Below are positions 15,001 through 24,512 of a DNA stretch of 64,000 nt, in pieces (the first letter of the stretch is position 1; each line of letters opens with the position of its first letter). The DNA is from Wuchereria bancrofti. Taxonomy: Eukaryota; Nematoda; Chromadorea; Rhabditida; Onchocercidae. The notes below the pieces were generated by a model. The model was given only the letters and a program-made list of their open reading frames with translations. It was not told the DNA's origin and ran no database searches. The position numbers and the translations under genes are program-made. The stretch covers positions 2,276,194-2,340,193 of the forward strand of contig SSBO01000012.1 in the NCBI GenBank assembly GCA_005281725.1, in the 5' to 3' direction.

Positions 15001-15222
15001 TCTGTTGAGAAAACAAATGACATTCTGAATGAGGAAAATAAGAACAATGAGAACAAAGATGAAGAAAGCGATGATGAGGTATGTGTTATTTAAACTTAAG
15101 AACGAGCAGGACAGCACATTTAGTGTGAAGTGATAAAGCAGAAGAAAGACTTAAAAAATCTTACATTACTTATTCATTTAACTTAAATACAATGCAATTT
15201 TTTTTAGGACTACTTTGGCTGA
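1..15222 (+). CDS. Modular transmembrane protein: Ly6-like, HYR, sushi, GCC2_GCC3, EGF x12, LamG/pentraxin, TM (5'-partial)
   Basis: Likely a cell-surface adhesion or signalling receptor; the ligand is unknown. Exons whose phases agree (GT-AG): 1-309, 575-774, 836-1081, 1305-1523, 1711-1799, 2103-2267 (or 2291), 2518-2590, 2862-3017, 3247-3408, 3653-3805, 4184-4384, 4646-5101, 5280-5447, 5615-5860, 6132-6379, 6713-6824, 6955-7191, 7584-7726, 7905-8025, 8123-~8305, 8525-8589, 8682-8837, 9131-9338, 9489-9654, 9944-10178, 10423-10507, 10623-10693, ~10952-~11084, 11573-11615, 11720-11865, 12012-12179, 12372-12505, 12602-12871, 13189-13248, 13689-13855, 13932-~13984, ~14103-14252, 14427-14731, 14889-15078, 15208-15222 (stop TGA). 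Borders near 8305, 10939-11084 and 13985-14110 are uncertain. The ectodomain mix (HYR, sushi, EGF, pentraxin, ephrin-type Cys-rich) recalls SVEP1-like proteins, but this one has a membrane helix and cytoplasmic tail. The signal peptide lies upstream of the window. No orthologue name is assigned. Confidence 0.88.
2..230 (+). other. Ly6/uPAR-like cysteine-rich module of the receptor
   Basis: Frame 2 opens with ICYVC, continues through spaced cysteines and ends with EMCCQQDYCN. The CxxC start and CC-x3-D-x-CN end, with about ten cysteines in 70 residues, are the hallmark of the three-finger Ly6/uPAR fold. It lies in the first exon (to base 309). That exon joins in phase (AG + A) to the exon at 575, so it belongs to the same reading frame as the HYR/EGF receptor. 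The fold call rests on cysteine pattern only. Confidence 0.75.
836..1523 (+). other. First HYR domain followed by a sushi-like module
   Basis: The exon 836-1081 encodes a segment starting with APVLDCP and ending with VTVTATNES, then a QCVF motif. This fits the HYR (hyalin repeat) pattern of P-x-CP at the start and VTYTAxDxxGNxxxCxF at the end. The next exon (1305-1523) holds cysteines and a GQGWS motif typical of a sushi/CCP module, although its spacing is irregular. Confidence 0.7.
2862..3805 (+). other. Three GCC2_GCC3 (ephrin-receptor-like) modules
   Basis: Three consecutive exons (2862-3017, 3247-3408, 3653-3805) each encode one CxPGF/W...C..C..GFY/HSF...C..C unit, for example CPPGFFSPTG and CKPGWFSRTG, each followed by GFYQ-type motifs. 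One module per exon with phase-1 borders suggests module shuffling or tandem exon duplication. Confidence 0.85.
4184..8025 (+). other. Array of about 12 EGF-like repeats with a Ser/Thr-rich spacer
   Basis: I count about twelve six-cysteine EGF units, among them CKNNGLCSNGRCIC, CYPGFTGTDC, CDEGFKGKQC, CAKGWTGKYC and CHCTHQYEGRRC. Several span two exons at phase-1 junctions, for example GWTG at 6824|6955. None shows a clean D-x-D/N-E/Q calcium-binding consensus before its first cysteine. Exon 4646-5101 inserts about 130 residues rich in Ser, Gln and charge between the first and second repeats. Confidence 0.9.
8123..9338 (+). other. LamG/pentraxin-like domain
   Basis: Exons 8123-~8305, 8525-8589, 8682-8837 and 9131-9338 encode a concanavalin-like fold. 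Visible marks are FTLCFWIRIM at the start, NQWQQ and EWIRNGEIVWQ in the middle, and RILLGSSGLFHGEMSMVQ before LYSTALRTKQI. This is the typical G-x-L-x-x-V/Q-x-L-Y-x-x-x-L ending of pentraxin and LamG domains. The domain is split over four exons. The donor near 8305 (or 8328) is weak. Confidence 0.85.
9489..10693 (+). other. Second HYR domain plus sushi-like module
   Basis: Exons 9489-9654 and 9944-10178 encode VPPKVINCPSN at the start and VYIAEDKAGNIETCQF at the end, a textbook HYR domain. A sushi-like stretch follows across 10178|10423, with Cys and WTRWSHG spacing. The exon at 10623-10693 continues an unassigned ectodomain region. Confidence 0.8.
12012..13248 (+). other. Membrane-proximal GCC2_GCC3 modules
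   Basis: Exons 12012-12179, 12372-12505, 12602-12871 and 13189-13248 carry repeated CxPGMY/GYHY...CxxCP units, for example CPPGMYCVNDKC, CPKGMYQDRPGQ and CPPGTYINLSLPSEC. They match the modules in 2862-3805 in type and lie just before the membrane helix. Confidence 0.85.
13791..13844 (+). other. Single transmembrane helix of the receptor
   Basis: The exon 13689-13855 encodes an 18-residue hydrophobic stretch, FGFVGIIGAIAFLALLYF, followed at once by basic residues QRQR, the usual stop-transfer arrangement. The cysteine-rich side is therefore outside. The roughly 200 residues that follow are cytoplasmic, Ser/Thr-rich, and end with an acidic stretch and the C-terminus DEDYFG. Confidence 0.9.
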
Positions 15223-15532
15223 CCATTTGAAATGTTGTTTCATGATCAAATTCGACCTTTGAAATCAAAAAATATTCCGCAGTTAAACGAAATACCAAAT
15301 ATGCATGGGAAATTCTTGGAGGAAAATATGCAATATTTTTTAAAACCATCCATTATTTTGTTTCATTTCTTGCAAATGATTAAAGAAAAACAGAATTTAA
15401 CATTTAATCGCATTATCACTGATCAATAATTATATACAAATTACTTTTACCGATTGGAATGCATTATAATAACAACCGCATATAGTATAGAATATAGGAG
15501 TGTGCGAAACTCTTCAGTTTGAAGAAGGTCCA

Positions 15533-15538
15533 AATAAA
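15533..15538 (+). terminator. Candidate poly(A) signal of the modular receptor gene
   Basis: AATAAA hexamer about 310 bases after the TGA stop on the coding strand. Cleavage site not determinable. Confidence 0.35.
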
Positions 15539-15695
15539 ATTCTGGAATAATTTAAACTGTATTTTGGACAACTATTCTAGTTCTAAGCAATTCCAGACTC
15601 ACCAGTTTTTTTCTTTTTTTCTAGGGAACATCGTTTTTAAAGTTGAAATAATGCAAGATAACAGCTCTTTTGAATGTTTTAGTAAATCTGCAACT

Positions 15696-15734
15696 TGCAT
15701 AAAATATCACTAACACTGCATAAAATATCACTAA
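15696..15734. repeat. Two-copy tandem repeat, period 21
   Basis: Bases 15696-15713 and 15717-15734 carry the same 18-mer, TGCATAAAATATCACTAA, with three bases between. It lies in the 3' flank of the modular receptor gene. Confidence 0.85.
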
Positions 15735-16043
15735 TAACTGTTTTGCATTCAATTTTGGATGAAAATACTTTTGGAAGAGGAGGAGTATGTGTGTAGCTGA
15801 CCAATCACTTAACTGCTATTAGCTTTTCAATAGTGCATTTATTATGCTGCTTTCCTCTTATTTCTCTGTAACTTAACGAAATCGTTTCTTGCGGTTTTTT
15901 AAAGAAGAAAGATCACTAACCCATTTCAGAATTTCCAGTATTTATGAACCATCCCAACAAAAATAGGATATACAAGATCCTAAGGAGGGTGAGAGAGAAG
16001 GGAGAAATATGATCACAGAAATTCATATTGCAGAATTAGAAAA

Positions 16044-16049
16044 TTTATT
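16044..16049 (-). terminator. Candidate poly(A) signal of the RhoGEF gene
   Basis: TTTATT on the plus strand, i.e. AATAAA on the minus strand, about 65 bases downstream of the TGA stop at 16116-16114. Confidence 0.45.
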
Positions 16050-16113
16050 AATTTATGCATTTAGAGGCAATTTCCAGTTGGGTTAACATCGTGATCAGGG
16101 TTACACATGATGA

Positions 16114-19100
16114 TCACGAATTAGTCTTCTCCCTGAGTACAGCATTAGAAGCGAGATCCAGTACAGCCATCCACTTTATTTGTGCATCTTCATTCTCCAC
16201 ACTAACTATATATTGTCGTTGCATATGCTTTATGGTAAATGTAAGTTGCTCATTATTCATTTTAACTTCACAACCGGGAAGTGGAAGCATTGCCAGGGCG
16301 CTCTCTGCCTGTAACTATTAGTGATATCACAATATCACAGTCTTCCGTACCACATATAGAAAGCTAAAAGCACTTTGGTTGTAAATTCTCTTGATTTAAA
16401 AATTTGAATGAGTATAATTTATAACGGTAAATAAAAAAAACTCACGCTATCGAAAGCGTAGGAATATAAGCAGAAGTCCTTACGCACGACGAAATATCTC
16501 TTTAACGGCTTATTCAATGAACCACGGAATTTAACGTAACTGGCATACAGTATTTCACCTTCTTTAGCTCCTATTAATAGAGGGTTTGTTCGTGTTTTCG
16601 GATTGTTTTCTTTTGTTTGTGAATATTCCTTAAAATTTAATAAAACAGCTTTTTAGTGTGTTTACCAAACAAATTAAGGACGAGTTGATAGGAGCTAAAG
16701 AAATTCGTGTCCGAGACTATCCATTCTAATCAATTATAGTTAAAACATGACTTATGCAGTTCATAGGTCCTAAATTCACAGCTTTCTTTTTTTTTAATTA
16801 ATCAAATTGAACAAGGTTCAGTCTGAATCCTGATAAGAATGAAGCCTCATCAAAGAGCTCGATTTAGAATGGTTATGAGAGAAATGAAAGCAATACCTTT
16901 CTTTAAAAGTACTCATATTGTGCAATTACACTTACCAAAATATTATATAATCACATTACTTCAGTTGAAAAACATCTTATGTAACTTACACGCTGTCGCA
17001 GGCAAGTGTCACAGATGCGCATGTTTTTATCTTCGTTGCGTAGCTTCCCGAAACATTTTTTACAGAATCGCTGTGCGCAGTGAGCACATGCAGTACCCTT
17101 TGAGATGAATGAGAATTCGGTGTCACATTTAGCACAGCAGCGATTTTCAGATCGCGGTGATATGATGGTCGGTATCTATAAAAAGTATTTTAGGCTATGG
17201 CTTGTGAGATTCGCGCTTATCAGTTGTTAAAGCTACTGTACTAAAATATTGCGTTTTCTATCCACTTTGACGCAAATAAATCAACCATGCTGCATAATCG
17301 TGTCTAAACGAATGCTCTGAGTGATACCGGTGGACTGAAGGATTTCTTGCGCGATAAACTTTCACTGATAACATTCCAAACTGCATCTATCCATTCACTT
17401 TTTTCTTGGCTGTTTTCGGTCATCAGTTCTATGCAGCTACAAAAGAATAATGCATGATAAAACACTAAAGACAAGAAATTATTCAGATAAAAAAATTCAG
17501 ATAAAGAAATTCAGATAAAAAAATTTACCGGGATGGACCAGTTGGTGAGTCGGAACCACGCATATAGAACGAATTTTCGCGTTCAAGGTTATCGCCTTCA
17601 CAAATCTGAAAGTTATTCATTCAACTTTTCAAAAAGAACATGAAAGGAAAAAATTTTCCCAATCCTACCATCATTTTTCAAAATTGCTATATCGCTTGCA
17701 AATTTAAATTGCATATCCTCAGCAGTATTTGCTCGCGATGCGTAAAACAAGACTCCTTTACAGACTTAACAAGAACCACAAATGTGTTGCTGTAGTTATC
17801 GTCGACTAAATCTTTATGCAAAATATGTCATAAGTAAAAGAAAGTGCATCAATTCAGTACATAGTCTGTATTTACTATTCACTTAATGTGATGGTAACAT
17901 TTATCATCACTGTTATATAATTCGCTGTCTTGAGAGATCTAAAGGTATTTAAAATGTGTCACAATCAGTCATTAGTTAACTGATTAAATGAAACAAATAT
18001 TTTTAAACATTAAAAAGAAAATGGCAATAAAATAGACCTGTGCTAATGTTGCATCGAATATTGCTCGAACCTTAAGTTTAGCAAAACCAGGTAGTGTCCT
18101 TTCCGAAGCAAGAAGTAATAAATCGTTGAAAAGAAACAAATACCGTTCTTCAGTCTTTTCTGATGATGACAATATCTTCAAAATAATTATTATAGCTGTT
18201 CTTAAATAGCTTCTACCTTTACATTTATTTCCATATGCGATTCAAAGTTATTGCATGGGATTACTAATGGTGTCAAACTACTGCTTTTTCAAAAGATAAT
18301 AAGAACTGTTTACCTTCATCACCTTTCCCTTGCGGATTAATTCGCGGCCTGGTGACACCAATGAAACTGCACTACCAAGCTGCTCTTGAACTTCTAGCAC
18401 ATTTTTGTAACGATCCTGAAAGTAAGCATTACTAATTTCAAATTTTCAATTGAATTATTTCGATATGAATTCAGCTGCCATTACACATACCAATTTACGC
18501 ATCATCTCATTTGCATGACCTGCTGCATCAAGGACCAGACCCAGAGCAGCTTCTGTATCGTCATAATCAACATCTGAAGGATCCAAATGTTTCTTGTATT
18601 CCTTAAAAAAGAAATTTAACTGTCAACAATTTCCTTATAATTATTTCTTCGAACAGAATGACATTTACTCATCACTTAGGAACATTGAGCAAAATTCAAT
18701 GCTAACTTTGAATGAACTATTATTACTAATGGAAAACTAAATTATTACCTGCAATAACAGCTGATATCTCATGACACGTTGCACTGGACATATCAGATGT
18801 GAAACTAAAGGTAGATTTTCACATTCAGGTTTCATCTGCAAAAAAGTGAATAAAATAAATTACTGAATATTTGAATCATCCTATAGTTCTTTCTTCATTT
18901 CTAATTTTTTGAAAGTCAGGTAATGCGGAAGTAATAATAGTTTGTGCATGACGTTAATAATTTATAAGTAAACCTTTTTAAAACAACAACCTCAATTTCG
19001 TGTACAATTTGTGCAAAACGCCGTTTCTTTTTCAAGCATTCGTCGAAAACCTTGGTCGCCCGTTTGTAATTGTTTGTGTATTCGGAATACATTTTCAGGA

Positions 19101-21509
19101 AAGGAGCACGTTTTCGAAGAACATCACTGATTCTTAAAAACGATAATATAAAAGCATACAAATGACACTGTATACAAATTTATAGGTCCTACCTTAAGCT
19201 TGTGAATCCAACACCACATCTTCAAAATATTTATTTGGATTGTTTGATGAAATCAAACTGTGCGCAACGCATTTCAGTTTTTGAAAGAAATGCAGCAGCA
19301 ATAATAATAAACAAACTGTTTCACACCTATGAGTGGTATGCCAATCTCGTGAACTTTCCATTAATGCAGGCAATAAGTGGGTGTTGTGAAACTGATGCAA
19401 ACTGGATATATTTGCAAACAGCTGTGTTATTCTGTCCCGTTCCAAGATTTTCTCCTCATCAATTTTCTTGCGGAATGTCTACAATAAAAATGTTAGAGTG
19501 GTTTAGAAATTGCATGTAGAACTATTATTACTTGGATGATCATCAATTACCAATAATTCACTGAATAAATAAAATAGAGCATATTTGCAATATTTAAATT
19601 ATACTTCATCAAGTAGACGTAGTTTGTCAACATATCGCTGTTCCGAATCAACTAGCTCTTTAGCAGCAAGCCAGGCTTTTTCGGTACGTTTTTTGATTTT
19701 TTCCTTCATTGCTGGTATTCGATTTATGCTTCCTTCTGAAATTACCACAGACTGTGCGTCTGGGATTTCTGAGATTTGCGACTGTGCATCTACCACAACA
19801 TCATCGCTCACATCATCTGCTTCTTCCTCCGAAAGATCATCATCTCCAGAGGTATCACGAAGTTTCACTTTGAAACCACCATCTGGACCTGAAAGACAAC
19901 AAAAAAAACTACTATTTATAACAAGTAATTAGGTATGAAATGAAAACTACTTCTACAACAAGAAACCTGTAGGCGTTTAAAGATTAAACTCAGTATGAAA
20001 GCTAATTTTTACGTTATGCATAAATGAAATATACCTTTATATTCCATGAAAGCTCTGAATTTGCTCTTCGATTCCTGTTTCACACCATTTATGTACATTT
20101 CATGTTTTGAAAAACGTGTACTGCAAGTGAGGGATTTTATCAAAAATCAGAAATAATTTTTGAACCGAAATGAAATGATTGGTTTCAATACAGCAATTCT
20201 GCTTCTTACATGACATTAGAAGTTATGATAGAGAAGTGAAATACTTGCATTCTTCTCCAAACCTTTAAAAACAAACGAATGGAATGCTCATTTTTGTTTC
20301 AAAAATATATTTCTTCCATCGGTATGTATTTTAATATTCGAATAAAGTTTGACGCTTTACTACGATTGAAAATTTTAAATGAAACCAGTAAATTCGAAAA
20401 GATGAACAGGTCCATAAACATCTGAATCTAAAATTCTCTCAACGAAATTGTAGGTCTGTGGCATTTTACACCGCGACATGAAGAACTGTTCCATTATAAC
20501 TATTTGCTCGAAAATATTGTACAATAACCAATTAAAAGATTAGTTCATAAGCAATAACCAATTAAATTAACCTGTAAGCTCTGGAAGAGCGCATTCGTGT
20601 TGTGGTGCTACCATCTGGATTAACAACCGTTTCAACTTCAGTTTGTGGAGTATTCGAAAGAGATGAACTTGTTCTCATCTCAGAAAATAGTTCAGGAAAC
20701 GTATTTATAAGTTGATCTTTCTGTTCATTTAACATGTTAAGAAATTTTTCCTGTGTCTTTTGCAATACGGCACTAATTGCTGAATCCTGAAAACTCAATT
20801 TTTACTTTGCTTGCTTCCTCAACCATAATTTTGTAAAAAAAAAATTATGAATTTAGACTTTTTTCCTTGCTAACTATGCGGGAACACCTCAGGATTAGAA
20901 AAATCCATAAGAGCCTTAGATCTATCAATGAGGACTATTGGCTGTCGGAAACCATCGATATCACCAAATAATCGTTCTGTTTTTTCTTCGATCAAAGCTT
21001 CCCGACCTAAAAACACAATGCTCAAACTTCAGAGCATTGAAAAATGCGACCGTTCCACCAAGTTTATTGTTAGCACTGATCAAAACTAACGCTAATTACT
21101 AATTTAAATACCGAACTGATACAAAATAAGCGGTTGGTTTATTTGTATTTACCATTAGCAATTTCGGTTTTCCTAGTGCTTTGATTGCATTCAATTTTTA
21201 ACTTTCTTCGACAAGTTTTCGTCATCTCCTCTTGACCATCTGCAGAAAGAATATGATACTCGGTGACGTGTACCTTGCATCCATCTGTCTCATCAACCTC
21301 ATCGAACTGCAAACAGTCTGAAATTGTCAGAAGCCTCCCAAACATGTCAACCAACCCTTAGAATTTAGGGGGCATTTTGCCCAACATATCCACAATAATA
21401 TAGAAGAAGAAACCTCTTTCACATCTAGCAAAGTTCCACCTTGCAAATCTACGGTAGCAGGTGGAGATAATTTCTGAAGAATGAGTGATCCATCTGGAGT
21501 GGTAGCCAT
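16114..21509 (-). CDS. FGD-family Rho guanine nucleotide exchange factor (DH-PH-FYVE-PH), 791 aa
   Basis: Family role (FGD/EXC-5 type): activates Cdc42-class GTPases to shape actin and membrane tubules. Seventeen exons agree in phase: 21509-21414, 21306-21153, 21006-20888, 20786-20572, 20120-20035, 19888-19605, 19478-19327, 19132-18991, 18835-18749, 18601-18491, 18415-18314, 18175-18038, 17605-17529, 17436-17328, 17175-16992, 16570-16446, 16308-16114. Start is ATG of MATTPDGSLIL. The DH domain (about residues 280-482) shows SEQRYVDKLRLLDE, ANISSLHQFH, RAPFLKMYSEY and PVQRVMRYQLLLQ. The first PH (about 500-615) shows RYLFLFNDLLLLA and EEKSEW-type QEKSEWIDAVW. A FYVE-like finger (about 637-680) keeps four cysteine pairs but lacks the basic R(R/K)HHCR motif. 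A second PH (about 690-785) ends the protein. Residues 1-270 match no domain I recognise. I cannot say which nematode FGD paralogue this is. Confidence 0.92.
16560..16702. repeat. 15-bp perfect inverted repeat spanning a splice acceptor of the RhoGEF gene
   Basis: Bases 16560-16574 are the exact reverse complement of 16688-16702 (ATAGGAGCTAAAGAA), with a 113-base loop. On the minus strand the first arm covers the 3' splice site (...ATAG|GAGCTAAAGAA) of the exon starting at 16570. Confidence 0.85.
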
Positions 21510-21573
21510 GTTTACATTAGATTAAGCAGCGGGAAATGATGTTAGCTACTCGGATTACGTATCACCTCTTCTT

Positions 21574-21580
21574 CCTGCAA
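21574..21580 (-). promoter_or_regulatory. Possible 5'-UTR splice acceptor (cis or spliced-leader) of the RhoGEF gene
   Basis: On the minus strand a TTTGCAG precedes a 65-base purine-rich leader that ends at the start ATG (21509). Nematode mRNAs often receive a spliced leader at such acceptors. The sequence cannot tell trans-splicing from a 5'-UTR intron. Confidence 0.4.
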
Positions 21581-24179
21581 ATGAATCTTAACTTTTTACA
21601 CTTAGTTTATCTTACACTTTTTAATCGCTCTTTTGTCCAAAATTCCCAAAAATCGCTCCTTTCCCTTTTATAATTTCACAAGAAAGCGATAATTGCAAAC
21701 CATTCCGTAACTGGTCAAATCATAAACAAAAACGTTTACTTTACAACTGGAAGCACGGAAAGCTTAAAAGAAACATATTATAGAGCCAGTAATTTTTATG
21801 AATTAAAATTATAGAAAAATTTGTTCAGTTTTCGGATATCTATCAAAGATATCCAAACTTCCGGATTACTCCTACAGTAACAGTTGACTCTTTCAGTGGC
21901 ATTTCCATAGGAAAAGTGATAAACTAATGTTGCATGATATGATGATATGAAAAGGATAGTGTAGTAAACAAGTAAACAATTGCAATTACATATCGATAGA
22001 TACGGCATCGTTGACATAGAGGAAAGTGGTTAGTTTCGTTGCAGCTGGAACATCAAAGTTGGAAATGCTACGGTATTGCCTGCCTATCTGAAAGATTGAA
22101 AATTGTACCTTTACTTGACATCGTCCCAATGTTAAACAACACTAGTGTTTTTCGCTTTTCTTTTTTTTCCTTTTTGTTTGGATCAAATCCTATCAACCAT
22201 ATTAATTGATTGCTTTTTGAGATATTTTCATGAAGACGGAAATATACATTGGCCTTAATAAATTCCATCAATTGACTGTGATGTGTTTTTTTTTTTTCAG
22301 TTGTAATAATTTTTTATCCAATTCTGAACATTTTCAATTCTCTTAAATGTAAATTTAATAAACATTTTAATGCATTAAAATTTTTGGCTGTGTACTTATT
22401 TCCTGAAAAATTTGAAGATGAATGAACATCTTATCACTTATCATTTATCTTAGAATTTGTTCACTGAAGTGAAATCAAACCATCCAAATGAATATTACAT
22501 GATGAGGCAAATATTTATTGAAAATAAAACGACAATTTTAATTCAGTAGTAATAGCTGAAAAAAAAAAAGAAATAGATGTCCCATGAAAGTAAGCATATC
22601 AATCAATGAAGCAATCAGTCAAACAATTACTTCCTTCATGACAAGAAAAATGATGTCAAAAAAGATGCACTATGATGATGGATAAGATGATGCGCAGGGA
22701 AAAACAACACTGTCGTTCATCAACCAACAACAAAACTCAAACATTTTCAAACATTTGTTCAGCTCTGTCAAATTTCATTTTTTGTATTCATTCGTGTTTG
22801 CCGTTCATTCAACCTACCTTCTCATGTTCTTCCGTTCCCTCTCTATCATGATCAATTCTATTCTATTTTGCTCTATTCTAATTCTTCAATACCACAACAT
22901 GTGGTCGTCTATTGATACTTATATCATTGATCGAAACAAGTGAATGGTGTGATATACAGCAGCCGGTTTTCAAAACCATATCGGAGAAATGATTTGAATC
23001 GATGATTGTCATCGCCGGATCGGTTTGTTAAGTAGGGGATTTTTATTACTTAAAAAAGATAGAGTTAAAGATAATTGTAAAGTTGAGAACAGTGTATTGC
23101 TTAAATGGGTAAATACAAAAGTTTAACGATATGGGAGTAAGCAGTGTTACTACTACATTTCATTTCGCACTTTTTATCAAATGATAATAATTCCCGCACT
23201 TCTCTGTAATTTCCTATAAGTATCGTCAAGAAGCAAATTATTTCCCTAAAAATACCGGTTGTTTTTATCTTAGTTATTTCTAATGAAGTAATTCATATCT
23301 TCAAATAACAGAGGCAAATGGTGCGTTACAGCAAGATCTAATAAGCATGAAAGTGTTTGCATGCATATATACATATATATAAATCACTGCCATATTCAAA
23401 AGACATAAAATAAAAATTGAGCAGAATAATACAAAATGAACCAATGAAGCATTCCCTTCTAACGAAAAGTATAAACATGGACTCTATTTATTTGATGGAA
23501 CTGAGGAAGTAGAGCAAAAAGAGGTAAATTAGCATCAACTTGCTCCATCTGATACTAACATATCATTCACTGGAGATGAAGAGGAACTGGAAACGGATCA
23601 ACACATGCATCTTTCTTGTCTTATTCCCTTAGGGAGTAACTACTGCTAACCAAAAATTGGGATTAACTACGAAACATGTGATTAAATATGAAACTTTTTC
23701 AAAACTTCTCAAAATTGAATGGTTTGATATGTAAAATGTTTACATGTCCTTTTCAAATATTGCCGACATATAAGTGTATGGTTGTGATCGAAGATTAACT
23801 GCTAAAGCTCATGGAAAATATTCGTGAAATTCCCTTCTGAGATAGCTTATAATCAATCAAAAAGTAAAAGAAGAAAAAAAAAAGGAGGAAAAGGATTGAT
23901 GGTAAATGTTGACCGATAAGTAAGTAGCATTTGAAAATTTTTTGTTTAATTTTAGTTGGAAAAGGGTAAAGATGAAGTGAGATTGGAAGTTAAGCCAATT
24001 TCATCTTCAACCACAATTCATTTCTGTTCAACATTTATTTGTCTATAGAGAGTTGAAAATGAAAAGTTAATTGGTAAGAAAAAAGGGTCAATTATGTTGA
24101 TGACAAATTTTGTTTTGTTGGTGAAATAAATTTCCAAAACAAATGATATTTATTGGTGGAAGTACGAGAAAGGCCAACA

Positions 24180-24199
24180 TGATAGGCATTAGCCTATCA
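24180..24199. repeat. Perfect 8-bp stem hairpin
   Basis: TGATAGGC and GCCTATCA flank a 4-base ATTA loop, a perfect palindromic stem-loop within non-coding DNA just before a GC-richer patch. Confidence 0.8.
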
Positions 24200-24395
24200 A
24201 TGATAAGATGAAGAAATACACCGCCAAAAGCATACAGCACATGGCACACGGCGCACGGCGCAGAGCTCAGGGCGCAATATTACTAAAGAAGCACAACACA
24301 CTAACTAAATGGCCCTATGGAAAAAGCAAAGAGGCATAACTATCCTCGCCGAGCATGACTCAACAACAGCAAAAAGGCTCTCTGTTATATGAAGA

Positions 24396-24512
24396 ATATA
24401 TAAATATATATATATATATGTGTGTATGTGTATGTGTGTATGTGGTGTGTACGTAGTTTGTATGTGTGTGTATGTGGCATGTATGTATGTATGTGGTGTG
24501 TATGTTGTATAG
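24396..24512. repeat. Compound AT / TG / TATG microsatellite
   Basis: An (AT)n run (about 24396-24419) passes into an interrupted TGTA/TGTG/TATG array to about 24512. Simple-sequence repeat with no coding value. Confidence 0.95.

Larger units (their letters stand above)
15223..16113. other. Intergenic region between convergent genes
   Basis: About 890 bases of 3' UTR and spacer between the stop codons of the modular receptor (plus) and the RhoGEF (minus). It holds candidate polyadenylation signals for both genes and a short tandem repeat. No further gene seen. Confidence 0.7.
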
